The position numbers were made by a program, and so were the translations under genes. A model generated the notes under the pieces. That model did not search any database and was not told the origin of the DNA. It was given only the letters and a program-made list of their open reading frames with translations. A stretch of 64,000 nucleotides of DNA from Ferdinandcohnia sp036962685. GTDB lineage: Bacteria > Bacillota > Bacilli > Bacillales > Bacillaceae_L. Shown here piece after piece: positions 24,492-33,119 of the stretch. Position 1 is the stretch's first letter. Every line of letters starts with the position of its first letter. The DNA lies in contig NZ_JBALOP010000010.1 of assembly GCF_036962685.1 (NCBI RefSeq), positions 66,798 through 130,797 of the forward strand, in the 5' to 3' direction.

Positions 24492-24855
24492 GCTTGCGTT
24501 ACTCTTTCTCTCTCCTCAACCAATAATCGGGTACGATTCACNNNNNNNNNNNNNNNNNNNNNNNNNNNNNNNNNNNNNNNNNNNNNNNNNNNNNNNNNNN
24601 NNNNNNNNNNNNNNNNNNNNNNNNNNNNNNNNNNNNNNNNNNNNNNNNNNNNNNNNNNNNNNNNNNNNNNNNNNNNNNNNNNNNNNNNNNNNNNNNNNGC
24701 TTGCGTTACTCTTTTCCTCTCCTCAACCAATAATCGGGCACGATTCTCCTGCTTGCGTTACTCTTTCTCTCTCCTCAACCAATAATCGGGCACGATTCAC
24801 CTGCTTGCGTTACTCTTTTATTATTCCTTAATTCAAAACGGGAACGTTTCCTTCT
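24492..24855. repeat. 52-bp tandem array (family R1), interrupted by an assembly gap
   Basis: Units start with GCTTGCGTTACTCTTT at 24492, 24699, 24751 and 24803; the last two intervals are exactly 52. The 207 bases across the N run are one short of four units, so the gap probably hides three more. Each unit ends CGGGCACGATTCAC or similar. The last one degenerates and ends AAAACGGGAACG, the form seen in the related array near 63.7 kb. Confidence 0.9.
24542..24698. other. assembly gap (157 N)
   Basis: A run of 157 undetermined bases inside the 52-bp array. Sequence on both sides is in phase with the repeat to within one base, so no gene is likely to be hidden here. Confidence 0.95.
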
Positions 24856-24873
24856 CACTCTCAAATCCAAAAC

Positions 24874-24901
24874 AAAAAAACCTGGCTCTCACCAGATTTT
24901 T
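24874..24901 (-). terminator. intrinsic terminator of dgkB
   Basis: Minus-strand ATCTGG pairs with CCAGGT over a six-base loop and seven T follow. The stem begins at the dgkB stop codon. Confidence 0.75.
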
Positions 24902-25809
24902 CAATCATCCATCTTCTCTGCTTTTTCCTTTGATACCAACACATTAATATGCTTATAGAGATTCACAAACTCACCAGGGAGCAAACCGCCATATTCTCCA
25001 TCCAGATTGATTTGCATTTTTTCAGTAGGGTTTACCTTCACGCGATTTGCTTTTGTGTAAATCACATGTGGGTCATTGATATGCTCTCCGCGAATTGCAA
25101 GTGTCGCTACCTTGATAAAATCCGCTAAGTTTGCCTTTTTTAAAATTAACAAATCAAACAAACCGTCATTTAACGATGAATCGGGTGCAAGCTTTTCAAA
25201 GCCTCCGACGGAATTCGTTAAAGAAACGAGGAATAGCATAATCTCGCCCTCATACAGCTTTCCATCATACTCAATGCTAACCTCGGTTGGTCGAATCGAC
25301 GGTAGCATCTCCATTCCTTTTAAATAATACGCAAGCTGTCCAAGCATCGTTTTCAACTTACTTGGCACCTCATAGGTTAGTTCAGTTAACCTACCTCCGC
25401 CAGCAATATTAATAAAGTATCTATCATTTACCCGTCCAATATCAATTGGAACAGCATTTCCTTCGACAATCACGTCACAAGCACCCTCTATGTTTCGAGG
25501 TACCCCAATTGCACGAGCAAAGTCGTTTGTTGTTCCAACTGGAATAATTCCTAAAGTTGGCCGGTATTCCTGTTCAGCCAAGCCATTCACAACCTCATTG
25601 ATCGTTCCATCGCCACCAGCTGCTATTACAAGGTCATATCTTCTTTCAACCGCAACTCGCGCAGCATTCGTTGCATCTCCCGCAACAGTTGTTGCATGGC
25701 ATGAGGTTTCATACCCGGCTTTTTCTAACCTTTCCAACACTTCGGCCAGATGTCTTTTAAACAACTCTCTCCCAGAGGTTGGGTTATATATAATACGAGC
25801 CCTTTTCAT
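24901..25809 (-). CDS. dgkB: diacylglycerol kinase DgkB
   Basis: DgkB phosphorylates diacylglycerol left over from lipoteichoic acid synthesis and returns it to phosphatidic acid; it is essential in Bacillus subtilis. The 302-residue protein is close to the B. subtilis enzyme along its length. It has the nucleotide motif AAGGDGTINEVVNGL near residues 62-76 and GIIPVGTTNDFARAIG near 88-103. ATG 25809 is chosen over two upstream ATGs because AGGA is eight bases ahead and the B. subtilis protein starts MKRARIIYNP. In Bacillus it usually follows gatCAB directly; here about 7.3 kb intervenes. Confidence 0.95.
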   Translation of the reverse strand: MKRARIIYNPTSGRELFKRHLAEVLERLEKAGYETSCHATTVAGDATNAARVAVERRYDLVIAAGGDGTINEVVNGLAEQEYRPTLGIIPVGTTNDFARAIGVPRNIEGACDVIVEGNAVPIDIGRVNDRYFINIAGGGRLTELTYEVPSKLKTMLGQLAYYLKGMEMLPSIRPTEVSIEYDGKLYEGEIMLFLVSLTNSVGGFEKLAPDSSLNDGLFDLLILKKANLADFIKVATLAIRGEHINDPHVIYTKANRVKVNPTEKMQINLDGEYGGLLPGEFVNLYKHINVLVSKEKAEKMDD

Positions 25810-25980
25810 TTTCATCATCCTAAAATAAGATAATCAATCGTCTATGTTACATGATAGCTTATCCAATTGATTTAATCAATTTAGACACTAGCAAAAAAAT
25901 CCATTTTTTCACAAATACACTTACTTCATCTTATTCAAAAAAAATAATATTAGGTTGCCCTTCCTGTCTAAAATCTTGTA

Positions 25981-26017
25981 AAAAAAATGCGCTTAGCTAA
26001 AACCAAGGCGCACTTTT
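25981..26017 (-). terminator. intrinsic terminator of the ECF sigma operon
   Basis: On the minus strand GTGCGCCTTGG pairs with CTAAGCGCAT and eight T follow, directly after the LiaF-like gene. Confidence 0.8.
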
Positions 26018-26027
26018 CCAATTAATT

Positions 26028-26981
26028 TTACATTTTCTCAACAAGATTCACTGTCACAAGGTCGCTATTAAAAATGGAGAGCTTATAAGTGCCTTCTCCT
26101 AGCTTTTTTGTACCCTTGTACAATTTTTCACTAGTGCTTTCCTCATAAACCTCATCAATACCACCTCGTTCAGTTGTATCGACGCTATCCCAGGTCATAT
26201 TTCCACTCTTTAACTCATTATTGGAAACAGCAGATAATAGAATGTTACTCGTTTCGTTTACATGAACCGATACATTTGACGCCCCGTCCACAACCCAATT
26301 GTTTTCAAGGGACCCGGGATAGAGCGAAACATGATTATGCTGTCCCCGAACCTCTAATTGTATCGAACTTGGAACAATAATCGTTGGCTCCATTGTTGTG
26401 TATGTAGAAAATGGTCCCGCCCCGTTCGCAGGTTCTTTCAATGTCACGTAGATGGTATCACCAACAACTTTCGTAAATACATAATCCTTTGCTTCAGAAA
26501 TGATTGGATCTGCTTTTTCATTTACTGTTGCCCGGTACACCCCAAACACATGTAATTCATTTGCAGCCGAGCCTTCGATTTTACTTGTCACTCCATTCGT
26601 TTCAAGAACCACACGTTTAATATCATCTGCCAATTTTTCCTCCACAACCGGTAAATCCATTGAACGATGCTCTGCGCCAATTACACCTTGAACCTCATCA
26701 ATCAACCCTACAGACGACAATAAAGTAAATCCTATCCCTATCGTCCCGATAATCCCTACAAAAATAATACTTAAAAAGTCATATTTTACGATTGGATTTT
26801 CTTGTTTTGATAAAAATAAATAAACAACGATTTCAATTCCTAACACTATCAAAATGATTGGCCACCACACAAGCAGTGGCTCAATCATTTGCATTCCCTT
26901 TATTTGTGATACAAAAAGGAGAACACCAAGTAAAATCAAAGACAATCCCATTGAAATAGAACCAACACGCCATTTTCTCAT
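26028..26981 (-). CDS. membrane protein with LiaF-like C-terminal domain
   Basis: A 317-residue protein with three N-terminal membrane helices (about residues 8-27, 34-56 and 70-92), as in DUF5668/LiaI-type modules. The remaining extracytoplasmic part is rich in beta strands, resembling the LiaF/adhesin-like C-terminal domain. Such proteins often accompany cell-envelope stress systems. It is the last gene of the four-gene ECF sigma operon and its start overlaps the stop of the preceding gene. The function is inferred from fold and neighbours only. Confidence 0.7.
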   Translation of the reverse strand: MRKWRVGSISMGLSLILLGVLLFVSQIKGMQMIEPLLVWWPIILIVLGIEIVVYLFLSKQENPIVKYDFLSIIFVGIIGTIGIGFTLLSSVGLIDEVQGVIGAEHRSMDLPVVEEKLADDIKRVVLETNGVTSKIEGSAANELHVFGVYRATVNEKADPIISEAKDYVFTKVVGDTIYVTLKEPANGAGPFSTYTTMEPTIIVPSSIQLEVRGQHNHVSLYPGSLENNWVVDGASNVSVHVNETSNILLSAVSNNELKSGNMTWDSVDTTERGGIDEVYEESTSEKLYKGTKKLGEGTYKLSIFNSDLVTVNLVEKM

Positions 26982-28075
26982 TACGCATTCTCCTTCCGTT
27001 TTTTACTTCCTACCAAAAGCTTCAAGCCACCACCGATTAACAAGATACAAATGATTGTGCCCTGGAAGTATGTGTAGTAGAAGTGTTGAATATCAATATG
27101 AAAGAATCTTGCAACCATTGGGCCTACCGTTGGAAGAACGACATTTACAAGCAAATAGTAAAGCCCTAATGCGATTAACCCAAATCCAACCCATTTTTGC
27201 TGGTTTACAATATAGGATACAACAGGAACATCCTCAAGCTCCTCTTCACCATGCTTTGACACCTTCTGGAGAGCATCGAAAAAGCTGTAAAACCAAATAA
27301 TCGGGATTAAAAACAAGAATAATGACAGACGAAGCACATCTAAAATATAGATTGCGAATAAAAAGGCAGCCATTAGCTGTATACCCCGTTTTTGCAATCC
27401 AAGATACAAGTGCCCTGCACCTGGGAAAATCGCTAAAACAGTTGCAAGCGTTTTGCTTTTACGCCCTTGCTCTCGTCTAGTTTCCTCAAAATCCTCTAAA
27501 ATTGTCTTATCGACCAATTCTTCTCCACGCTGTTTTTTACCTACAAGCTGAACCGCGTCAAACATGTTGTATACCCAAATAACTGGGAGAATTCCAAGAA
27601 ACACCATAAATGCCCCTTGATTCGTAAATACTGAAATAAACACAACCATCGTTCCTAATCCAAAAAATCCAATAAGAAACGTCAAGCCACGGTTAATCAA
27701 GCCAAGCTGAAAATGCCCTAAGCCTGGAATAAAAGAAAGAATAATCGTATAGAATCGATCTGAATCATCAGTTGGGACTGCCATGACCTGGCCTTCCTCT
27801 GTTTGGACCACTTGCTGCTTTTGATTATGCTTGTTATTTCGCAACAGAAATATAATCATATCCAAAACATTAATAACCGCTATAAAAAATGCAAAGATAA
27901 GCCCGACTACTAAAGGATCTTCATAGCCAACCATCATGAAACTGAAGATTCCTATTAAGATGGAGCCAATCGTTCCCGCTCCATAGAGGAACCCTCTTAT
28001 TTTTCGATTTACATAAAAATGCCCAACCCCTGGAATAAATGATAGGAAAAATGCTAGCACTGGATTATAACTCAT
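26981..28075 (-). CDS. multi-pass membrane protein with three TM2-like modules
   Basis: A 364-residue protein in which one unit occurs three times, near residues 11, 112 and 212: SFIPGVGHFYVNRKIRG, SFIPGLGHFQLGLINRG and AIFPGAGHLYLGLQKRG, each followed by hydrophobic helices. This PGxGHxYxG pattern is that of TM2-domain-like proteins. A fourth hydrophobic region with further helices ends the protein. It overlaps the anti-sigma gene by ATGA. Its role in the sigma-factor operon is unknown; sensing of the envelope state is a guess. Confidence 0.75.
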   Translation of the reverse strand: MSYNPVLAFFLSFIPGVGHFYVNRKIRGFLYGAGTIGSILIGIFSFMMVGYEDPLVVGLIFAFFIAVINVLDMIIFLLRNNKHNQKQQVVQTEEGQVMAVPTDDSDRFYTIILSFIPGLGHFQLGLINRGLTFLIGFFGLGTMVVFISVFTNQGAFMVFLGILPVIWVYNMFDAVQLVGKKQRGEELVDKTILEDFEETRREQGRKSKTLATVLAIFPGAGHLYLGLQKRGIQLMAAFLFAIYILDVLRLSLFLFLIPIIWFYSFFDALQKVSKHGEEELEDVPVVSYIVNQQKWVGFGLIALGLYYLLVNVVLPTVGPMVARFFHIDIQHFYYTYFQGTIICILLIGGGLKLLVGSKKRKENA

Positions 28076-28515
28076 TTTTCTCCCTCCTCTTGATTTGCTC
28101 CTAATATGTCAAAAAACGATAACGTCTTTTCCATCAAGCTATCTGTTACGGATTGTTTTTGCTCTGAAAAACTAGATGCCTCTACTACACCGATAATGCC
28201 GGTCATACTTTGGAATACCCCGGTCGACATCAAACTCAATGTGACAACTGCGGCAATTCCATAATGGAAAATTGGGCTTTGTAAAAACGTTTTGCCTTGC
28301 TTTTCCTTTTTAACAGGAAGCTTTGTGACTACCTCATCTGTAAAGCTATCATTTTCGAGGTCAGGTAACTCCTGAGCTTGGGATTCCACTAATTCCATAT
28401 AGATTTCTAAACATTGGTTACAGGAAAACAGGTGATTTTCGAGTTCTTCCCGCTTTGCTTCTTCTAACTTATCCTTTATATACAATAACCACTCGTCATT
28501 GCTGAAATGCCTCAT
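28072..28515 (-). CDS. anti-sigma factor with zinc-finger domain
   Basis: A 147-residue protein. The N terminus holds the zinc-binding anti-sigma motif HLFSCNQC (His-x3-Cys-x2-Cys) near residues 28-35, followed by a linker, one membrane helix near 87-107 and a short outer domain. Such proteins hold an ECF sigma factor inactive at the membrane until a signal arrives. The gene follows the sigma-factor gene with no gap. Confidence 0.88.
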   Translation of the reverse strand: MRHFSNDEWLLYIKDKLEEAKREELENHLFSCNQCLEIYMELVESQAQELPDLENDSFTDEVVTKLPVKKEKQGKTFLQSPIFHYGIAAVVTLSLMSTGVFQSMTGIIGVVEASSFSEQKQSVTDSLMEKTLSFFDILGANQEEGEK

Positions 28516-29058
28516 TTAAAAATCATCCTCCTTCCAATGTTTCTTCATCCAATTTCTGGCTCTATATAGCTTCGTTTCAACTGTTTTTACCTCAACCTGC
28601 TGTTCGTCAGCAATTTGTTTATAGCTTTTTTCCGCTATGTAATAGGCTTCGATCACCTTGCGATAATTCGCTGGCATATCGTCTAACCGATTTTTAACCA
28701 GCTCTCTTTGTTCTTTTCGTAAAAGTGGAATTACGACTGTTTCCTCAGACGAAGAGAGTGCTGGAAGATCATCCGGCTCAAGAATTATTTCTTGTTGCCG
28801 CTGTTTTTTCCGCTTTACGTCGATTGCATGGTTTACTGCAATACGAGTAATCCATGTCTTAAAGCCCTGTGCACTGTATTGGGGGAGTGCATAATAGATC
28901 TTTAGAAACACTTCCTGCGCAGCATCCTCGGCATCCTTTTCATGACGTAGAACGGGATAAATGGCCTTGAATACTAGATTCTTATATTTTTCAACAAGTA
29001 AGCGAAAGGCATGCTCATCGCCTGCTATTGCCTTCTCAATCAAAACCTTATCCGTCAA
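28516..29058 (-). CDS. ECF-type RNA polymerase sigma factor
   Basis: A 180-residue sigma factor with sigma-2 (about residues 20-85, containing DAEDAAQEVFLKIYY) and sigma-4 (about 115-170, containing the YKQIADEQQVEVKTVETKLYRAR helix-turn-helix). The start is a TTG at 29058, preceded by GGGGGAG; no ATG is near. It heads an operon with an anti-sigma factor and two membrane proteins, so it probably controls an envelope-related regulon, perhaps including itself. I could not identify a convincing autoregulated promoter in the 100 bases upstream. Confidence 0.9.
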   Translation of the reverse strand: MTDKVLIEKAIAGDEHAFRLLVEKYKNLVFKAIYPVLRHEKDAEDAAQEVFLKIYYALPQYSAQGFKTWITRIAVNHAIDVKRKKQRQQEIILEPDDLPALSSSEETVVIPLLRKEQRELVKNRLDDMPANYRKVIEAYYIAEKSYKQIADEQQVEVKTVETKLYRARNWMKKHWKEDDF

Positions 29059-29157
29059 TCACACTCTCCCCCTTTCTCTCTTGTCTACCCTAATAGACGA
29101 ACTTACCCCTACTATACCCTACAGTTTTTTTTAAAAAAATTAAAAAAGATTTTTACA

Positions 29158-29186
29158 TAAAAAAAAACCCTCATAAAATGAAGGTC
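29158..29186 (-). terminator. intrinsic terminator of the small membrane-protein gene
   Basis: Minus-strand ACCTTCAT pairs with ATGAGGGT across a three-base loop, followed by nine T. Confidence 0.8.
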
Positions 29187-29197
29187 TACTTAACTAG

Positions 29198-29461
29198 TTA
29201 TTTATTTCGATGACGTATTTTATAGATCAAGGCTGCGATTAATGTTGATGGTAAATTGAGGGGGCTTCCTTGAAGATTGAATTGTAATTGCTGTTCTTCA
29301 AAGGACATGTCCTCGTATGTTTCGTTATGTGTTTTTTTGGTTTTCTTAAATTCTTCCTTTGTTGCCGCTATGTTTTTGTACTGAATCGGAATCATAATTA
29401 AGACATAAAGAAGAAGAACACCACCGATTACGTACCAAATAACACCTTCACCCATCATCAT
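29198..29461 (-). CDS. small membrane protein of unknown function (DUF3949-like)
   Basis: An 87-residue protein with one N-terminal membrane helix (about residues 7-26), a charged middle region (KEEFKKTKKTHNETYEDMS) and a short hydrophobic helix near the C terminus before a basic tail. It resembles the DUF3949 family of Bacillus in size and layout; I am not certain of that family. RBS AAGGAGG is close to the first of three consecutive ATG codons. It stands alone between terminators. Confidence 0.65.
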   Translation of the reverse strand: MMMGEGVIWYVIGGVLLLYVLIMIPIQYKNIAATKEEFKKTKKTHNETYEDMSFEEQQLQFNLQGSPLNLPSTLIAALIYKIRHRNK

Positions 29462-29538
29462 ATCCTCCTTAGTGAAATACTTATACTTAGTTTACGAATA
29501 GCAACATCAGAAGGTTTCATGTGTATAGAAATTTTTAA

Positions 29539-31266
29539 TCATTTCCTCCACACCTTCCGATAATCCACCCTTCCACTACTATCAAGGTCAATATTTTGAT
29601 AAGAACAATTATCAGGCTTGTATACTATATGGAATCTATGTGTTAAAAAGCGGATAGCATAATTAGATTTCAGGTACTCTTCTATTTGAAAGTAGGTTCT
29701 CCATCGGGCAGCATCGTCTTTCACTTCCTTCATCGATTTTATCTGCTGATCAACAAATACTTTCATTGTATCGCTAAAACTTTTGTATAGCATTAATCTC
29801 TTCGATTGAATGGTCGTAATGAGTGACAGTAAACGGTCCTCTGTAAGTGCAATCCCTCCTACAAAGAGATCAAATGCTTGAAACGTTTCTGGATAGTCAA
29901 AAAGCTGAAGATCAACAATTTCAATTGTTGAGGAGATACCTGCTCTTGTTAATTGTGTTTGTAGAATCTTTGCTTCTCTTTCGTGATTTACTCCCTCTCG
30001 AATTTGTTGGACTGCGATTTTAAGTGGTGAGTCTAGCTTGTGAATCACAGTTTGGTTACAACTGTCAGGGGTCTGATATTTCTCTGATTGAGATGTTATA
30101 AAACTATGGGCCACTATATTGCCAGATGATGTTTCACAATATTCGTTTAGGTTCACAATTTTATAGATTTGTTCACGTAAATGCCTATGTCTCATTGGTC
30201 CATTTTTATGACAGTTAAAGAGTAAAAACTTAGCTCCTTCTTCTATCATGCGTATTTCATTCCAGCTTTGATCTGGTGCAGTCAACAAAAGTGGATTCGT
30301 TGCTTCCCATTTAAACAAAGTCGGAGTCTTAATGATCTCAATTTTATCTAGCCAAGGGCGCCGATTAAAATAATCGGTAAAAACCTCTAGTCGGACCATC
30401 TCTTCATCATGGCAGGTTAATTGGTACGGTCCGCTTCCAATTGGCATTTTACGAAAGTTCATTTCGTTTGTTTTTACTAGTTCAATTGGAACAATTGAAG
30501 TTTTCATACTTGATAAATAGTGTGGAAATAAATAATCAATTGTTCGTAATTGAAATTGAATCAATGTTTTGCTAATCACCTTTATCGAATCTATATTTTC
30601 TAATAAAACATCATTAACTGGAAATCTTTCAAATGTCGCCTTTACATCATGAGCCGTTAATTCTCGTCCATGGTGAAATCTTATTCCTTTTTGCAGATAA
30701 AATGACCAATTCCTTCCGTCATTACTCTCCCAGAAATGCGCAATGCTCGGTTTAAGCTGATTTGTAGAAGGTTCATATTCTACCAATCTATCAAAAATTT
30801 GCTTCACCATATGAGAGTCGTGTCGTGAACGAAGGTTTAACGGATCCATGATTAGATTTGTTTCGTAAAAGGGATATCTAAGGACATCCACCTCTTGTTT
30901 ACTAATATCCTGATTTGAAGGACCAATATGTGTTAAAAACCATTTTTGAAATTCTTCCCTTTGTCGATCACTTAAAGCTTGAGCAGCGTGAAATGCCTCT
31001 TGGTATTTTTCTTCTTTAACATACCGCTTTGCTTTCTGAAAATAAAGCTCGTCTTTTGTAAATAGGAGCCTTATTCTTGGCTTTTTCCCACGACCTTTTT
31101 GAAAATCCCATTTTATGTAGCCCTCCGATTCTAAATAACGGAGAATCGTTTTTACATGACGCTCTGAACAATTTAAAAGCTGTGAAATATGAGCGATAGA
31201 TGTTTTTGTCTCATTATCTATATCAAAATGGTCTGATAACACCAGTAAATGGTCAAAAAATTTCAT
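29539..31266 (-). CDS. SgrR-family transcriptional regulator with binding-protein domain
   Basis: A 575-residue protein joining an N-terminal winged-helix domain (about residues 1-75; ISQLLNCSERHVKTILRYLESEGYI) to a family-5 solute-binding domain (about 145-560, with FHHGRELTAHDVKATFERFP). SgrR-type regulators sense a small ligand with this domain; in Escherichia coli SgrR responds to sugar phosphate stress next to setA. ATG 31266 is chosen over an upstream start because GGAGG lies eight bases ahead. The divergent MFS gene starts 111 bp away, a usual pairing. Confidence 0.85.
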   Translation of the reverse strand: MKFFDHLLVLSDHFDIDNETKTSIAHISQLLNCSERHVKTILRYLESEGYIKWDFQKGRGKKPRIRLLFTKDELYFQKAKRYVKEEKYQEAFHAAQALSDRQREEFQKWFLTHIGPSNQDISKQEVDVLRYPFYETNLIMDPLNLRSRHDSHMVKQIFDRLVEYEPSTNQLKPSIAHFWESNDGRNWSFYLQKGIRFHHGRELTAHDVKATFERFPVNDVLLENIDSIKVISKTLIQFQLRTIDYLFPHYLSSMKTSIVPIELVKTNEMNFRKMPIGSGPYQLTCHDEEMVRLEVFTDYFNRRPWLDKIEIIKTPTLFKWEATNPLLLTAPDQSWNEIRMIEEGAKFLLFNCHKNGPMRHRHLREQIYKIVNLNEYCETSSGNIVAHSFITSQSEKYQTPDSCNQTVIHKLDSPLKIAVQQIREGVNHEREAKILQTQLTRAGISSTIEIVDLQLFDYPETFQAFDLFVGGIALTEDRLLSLITTIQSKRLMLYKSFSDTMKVFVDQQIKSMKEVKDDAARWRTYFQIEEYLKSNYAIRFLTHRFHIVYKPDNCSYQNIDLDSSGRVDYRKVWRK

Positions 31267-31377
31267 CTCTACTTCCTCCATAAAAAGGTGAACTACTGTT
31301 TTACAATTCATCACTTTTTGTTCATCTTTTTCCATTTTATACTTTTTATAGAAGTTGTTTCAATAGGAGGTATTGGT

Positions 31378-32607
31378 ATGGCTGTAAAAGTACTTGATCA
31401 ATGGAAAGAAAGCCAAACGCTTTGGAGAAATAAAAACTTCCTACTTATTTGGGGTGGGGCCACGATATCAAATTTCGGAATGCAAATGTATACGATTGCT
31501 ATCCCTTTATTAATCTATGAAATAAGTCAATCTGCTTTGGCCATGAGTATGATGCGGGCAATTGAATTTTTTCCTAATATCCTTATTGGTATTATAGCCG
31601 GGGTCTTTGTCGATCGGTTTAACCGAAAAAAGATGATGCTTTGGACAAGTTTTATACAGGTGATGTCCATGGTAAGCATTGTTGTACTACTCTTCTCAAA
31701 AAACATAGAAGTCTGGCACTTATATTTTCTAGGGTTCATTATCTCATCGTCTGGTTATACTTTCGGAAATGCTCATCATTCGGTTTTACCGCAAATCGTA
31801 ACAAAGGAACAGTTAACCTCAGCAAATGCTAAGCTATCATTTGTTAGTACATTAATCCAAATGGTGGGGCCGGGACTTGCTGGAACTTTATTGGTAGTCT
31901 TTTCGTATACGGCAACATTGTCGGTATACACGTTCTGTCTACTCTTCTTATTTATATGTTTACTGTTTTTTCAGCTTCCAGTAACAGCACAAAAAGTAAA
32001 CTCACAAAACTCAATTTGGATGGATATCAGGGAAGGAATCGATGAACTGATACATAATAAAACCTTGCTAACACCAACAATTACGGTGTTATTCGGTAAC
32101 TTCTCGGCCAGTCTTGTAATTGGTGTACTCATTTTTTATGTTAAAGACCAACTTGGAGCAAGCTCATCTGAAGTTGGACTTATGTATACTATTTCAGCAG
32201 TTGGCGGGCTGCTTGGCGCATCACTAATTAGTCATTTTCGAAAACGCTTTGGAAGAGGAAGCATTTATACGAGTTGTCTACTAGTCGAGGTAATTTCAAT
32301 GGGCTGTCTGATCTTCGCACCAAATTGGTGGACGATTGGAATCGCCCTTGCCATACGGACATGTGCTACTACTATATCCAATATTGTATACTTTACGATT
32401 CGTCAGGAATTTACCCCTAATCATTTGTTAGGCCGTGTCGCCGGAACATCCTCCATGCTAATGAAATTAACAGTTCCTCTTGGTCTATTTATTGCAGGAC
32501 TCTGGGCAGAATGGTTTCCGATTCCTATTTTATTCGCCATTTCTACATTCATATACCTAATTTTGTTTATCAGGCTTTACTTACATCCCTTTAGGAAGCT
32601 TGTGTAA
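31378..32607 (+). CDS. MFS efflux transporter, DHA3-like
   Basis: A 409-residue major-facilitator protein with about 12 helices, similar to macrolide-efflux (MefA-like) and EntS-type exporters. The loop 2-3 motif reads GVFVDRFNRKKMMLW near residues 69-83; IWGGATISNFGMQMY near 24-38 is typical of this branch. An ideal RBS (AGGAGG) precedes ATG 31378; the longer open frame upstream has none and reads through the regulator's promoter. It is divergent from the SgrR-type gene, which probably activates it, and exports an unknown compound. Confidence 0.87.
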   Translation: MAVKVLDQWKESQTLWRNKNFLLIWGGATISNFGMQMYTIAIPLLIYEISQSALAMSMMRAIEFFPNILIGIIAGVFVDRFNRKKMMLWTSFIQVMSMVSIVVLLFSKNIEVWHLYFLGFIISSSGYTFGNAHHSVLPQIVTKEQLTSANAKLSFVSTLIQMVGPGLAGTLLVVFSYTATLSVYTFCLLFLFICLLFFQLPVTAQKVNSQNSIWMDIREGIDELIHNKTLLTPTITVLFGNFSASLVIGVLIFYVKDQLGASSSEVGLMYTISAVGGLLGASLISHFRKRFGRGSIYTSCLLVEVISMGCLIFAPNWWTIGIALAIRTCATTISNIVYFTIRQEFTPNHLLGRVAGTSSMLMKLTVPLGLFIAGLWAEWFPIPILFAISTFIYLILFIRLYLHPFRKLV

Positions 32608-32634
32608 TTAGAACTTAACTCTATGAAATTACCC

Positions 32635-32664
32635 CAAAAAAGGAGCAGCAATTCGCTCCTTTTA
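32635..32664 (+). terminator. intrinsic terminator of the MFS gene
   Basis: AAAAGGAGC pairs with GCTCCTTTT over an eight-base loop, 28 bases after the stop codon. Confidence 0.85.
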
Positions 32665-32673
32665 ATAATTTAA

Positions 32674-33050
32674 TCACACTGATAGAGGTCGTCTGTGGCA
32701 CATACTGTTCAATATTTCTGCAAAGCGTGTATCGGTAAAACCATCTTACGGTACATGTTCTTCACGACTCCCTTCCGGCGTGTACCGATAGAACCATCTT
32801 ACGGTACATAATCTTCGCGATTCCATTCAAGCATGTACCGTTAAACCCTTCTTGCGGGACATGCTCACCGCGATTCCCTTCCTGCGTGTACCGCTAGAAC
32901 CATCTTTCGGTACATGATCTTCACGATTCCATTCAAGCATGTACCGTTAAACCCTTCTTGCGAGACATGCTCACCGCGAATTCAGTAAAGCTTGTACCGA
33001 TAGAACCCGATTGCGAGACAGCTCATTGTGATTAGTGCACCGAAAGATGT
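32674..33050. repeat. 53-bp tandem array (family R2), about seven units, with dimer structure
   Basis: Units start with forms of GTGTACCGATAGAACCATC at 32727, 32780, 32833, 32886, 32939 and 32992, exactly 53 bases apart, with more decayed units outside. Units at 32833 and 32939 are nearly identical to each other (TAAACCCTTCTTGCG), as are the ends of those at 32780 and 32886 (GATTCCATTCAAGC), giving a 106-bp higher-order period. No open frame crosses it. Confidence 0.92.
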
Positions 33051-33089
33051 TTCGTCTTAGAAGGAACTCTAGTTACACCCAACCACTAC

Positions 33090-33119
33090 GAAAAAGAGAC
33101 CCACTCTCCAGTAGGTCCC
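33090..33119 (-). terminator. intrinsic terminator of gatCAB
   Basis: Minus-strand GGGACCTAC pairs with GTGGGTCTC over a short loop and five T follow, ten bases past the gatB stop. Confidence 0.78.

Noticed and set aside
24401..24831. Open frames running through the N gap
   Set aside because: They exist only because undetermined codons are not stops; the real sequence is a non-coding tandem repeat.
29059..29157. Autoregulated ECF promoter upstream of the sigma gene
   Set aside because: A CGTC is present, but no AAC-type -35 lies at the proper 16-17 bp spacing, so it is not claimed.
31249..31377. Upstream part of the long open frame before the MFS gene
   Set aside because: It is the antisense of the regulator's first codons and promoter region; the start at 31378 has an ideal AGGAGG.
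32674..33050. Possible CRISPR array
   Set aside because: Units are contiguous tandem copies of 53 bp without unique spacers, and no cas gene is near. The same holds for the arrays at 24.5, 46.4, 63.3 and 63.6 kb.
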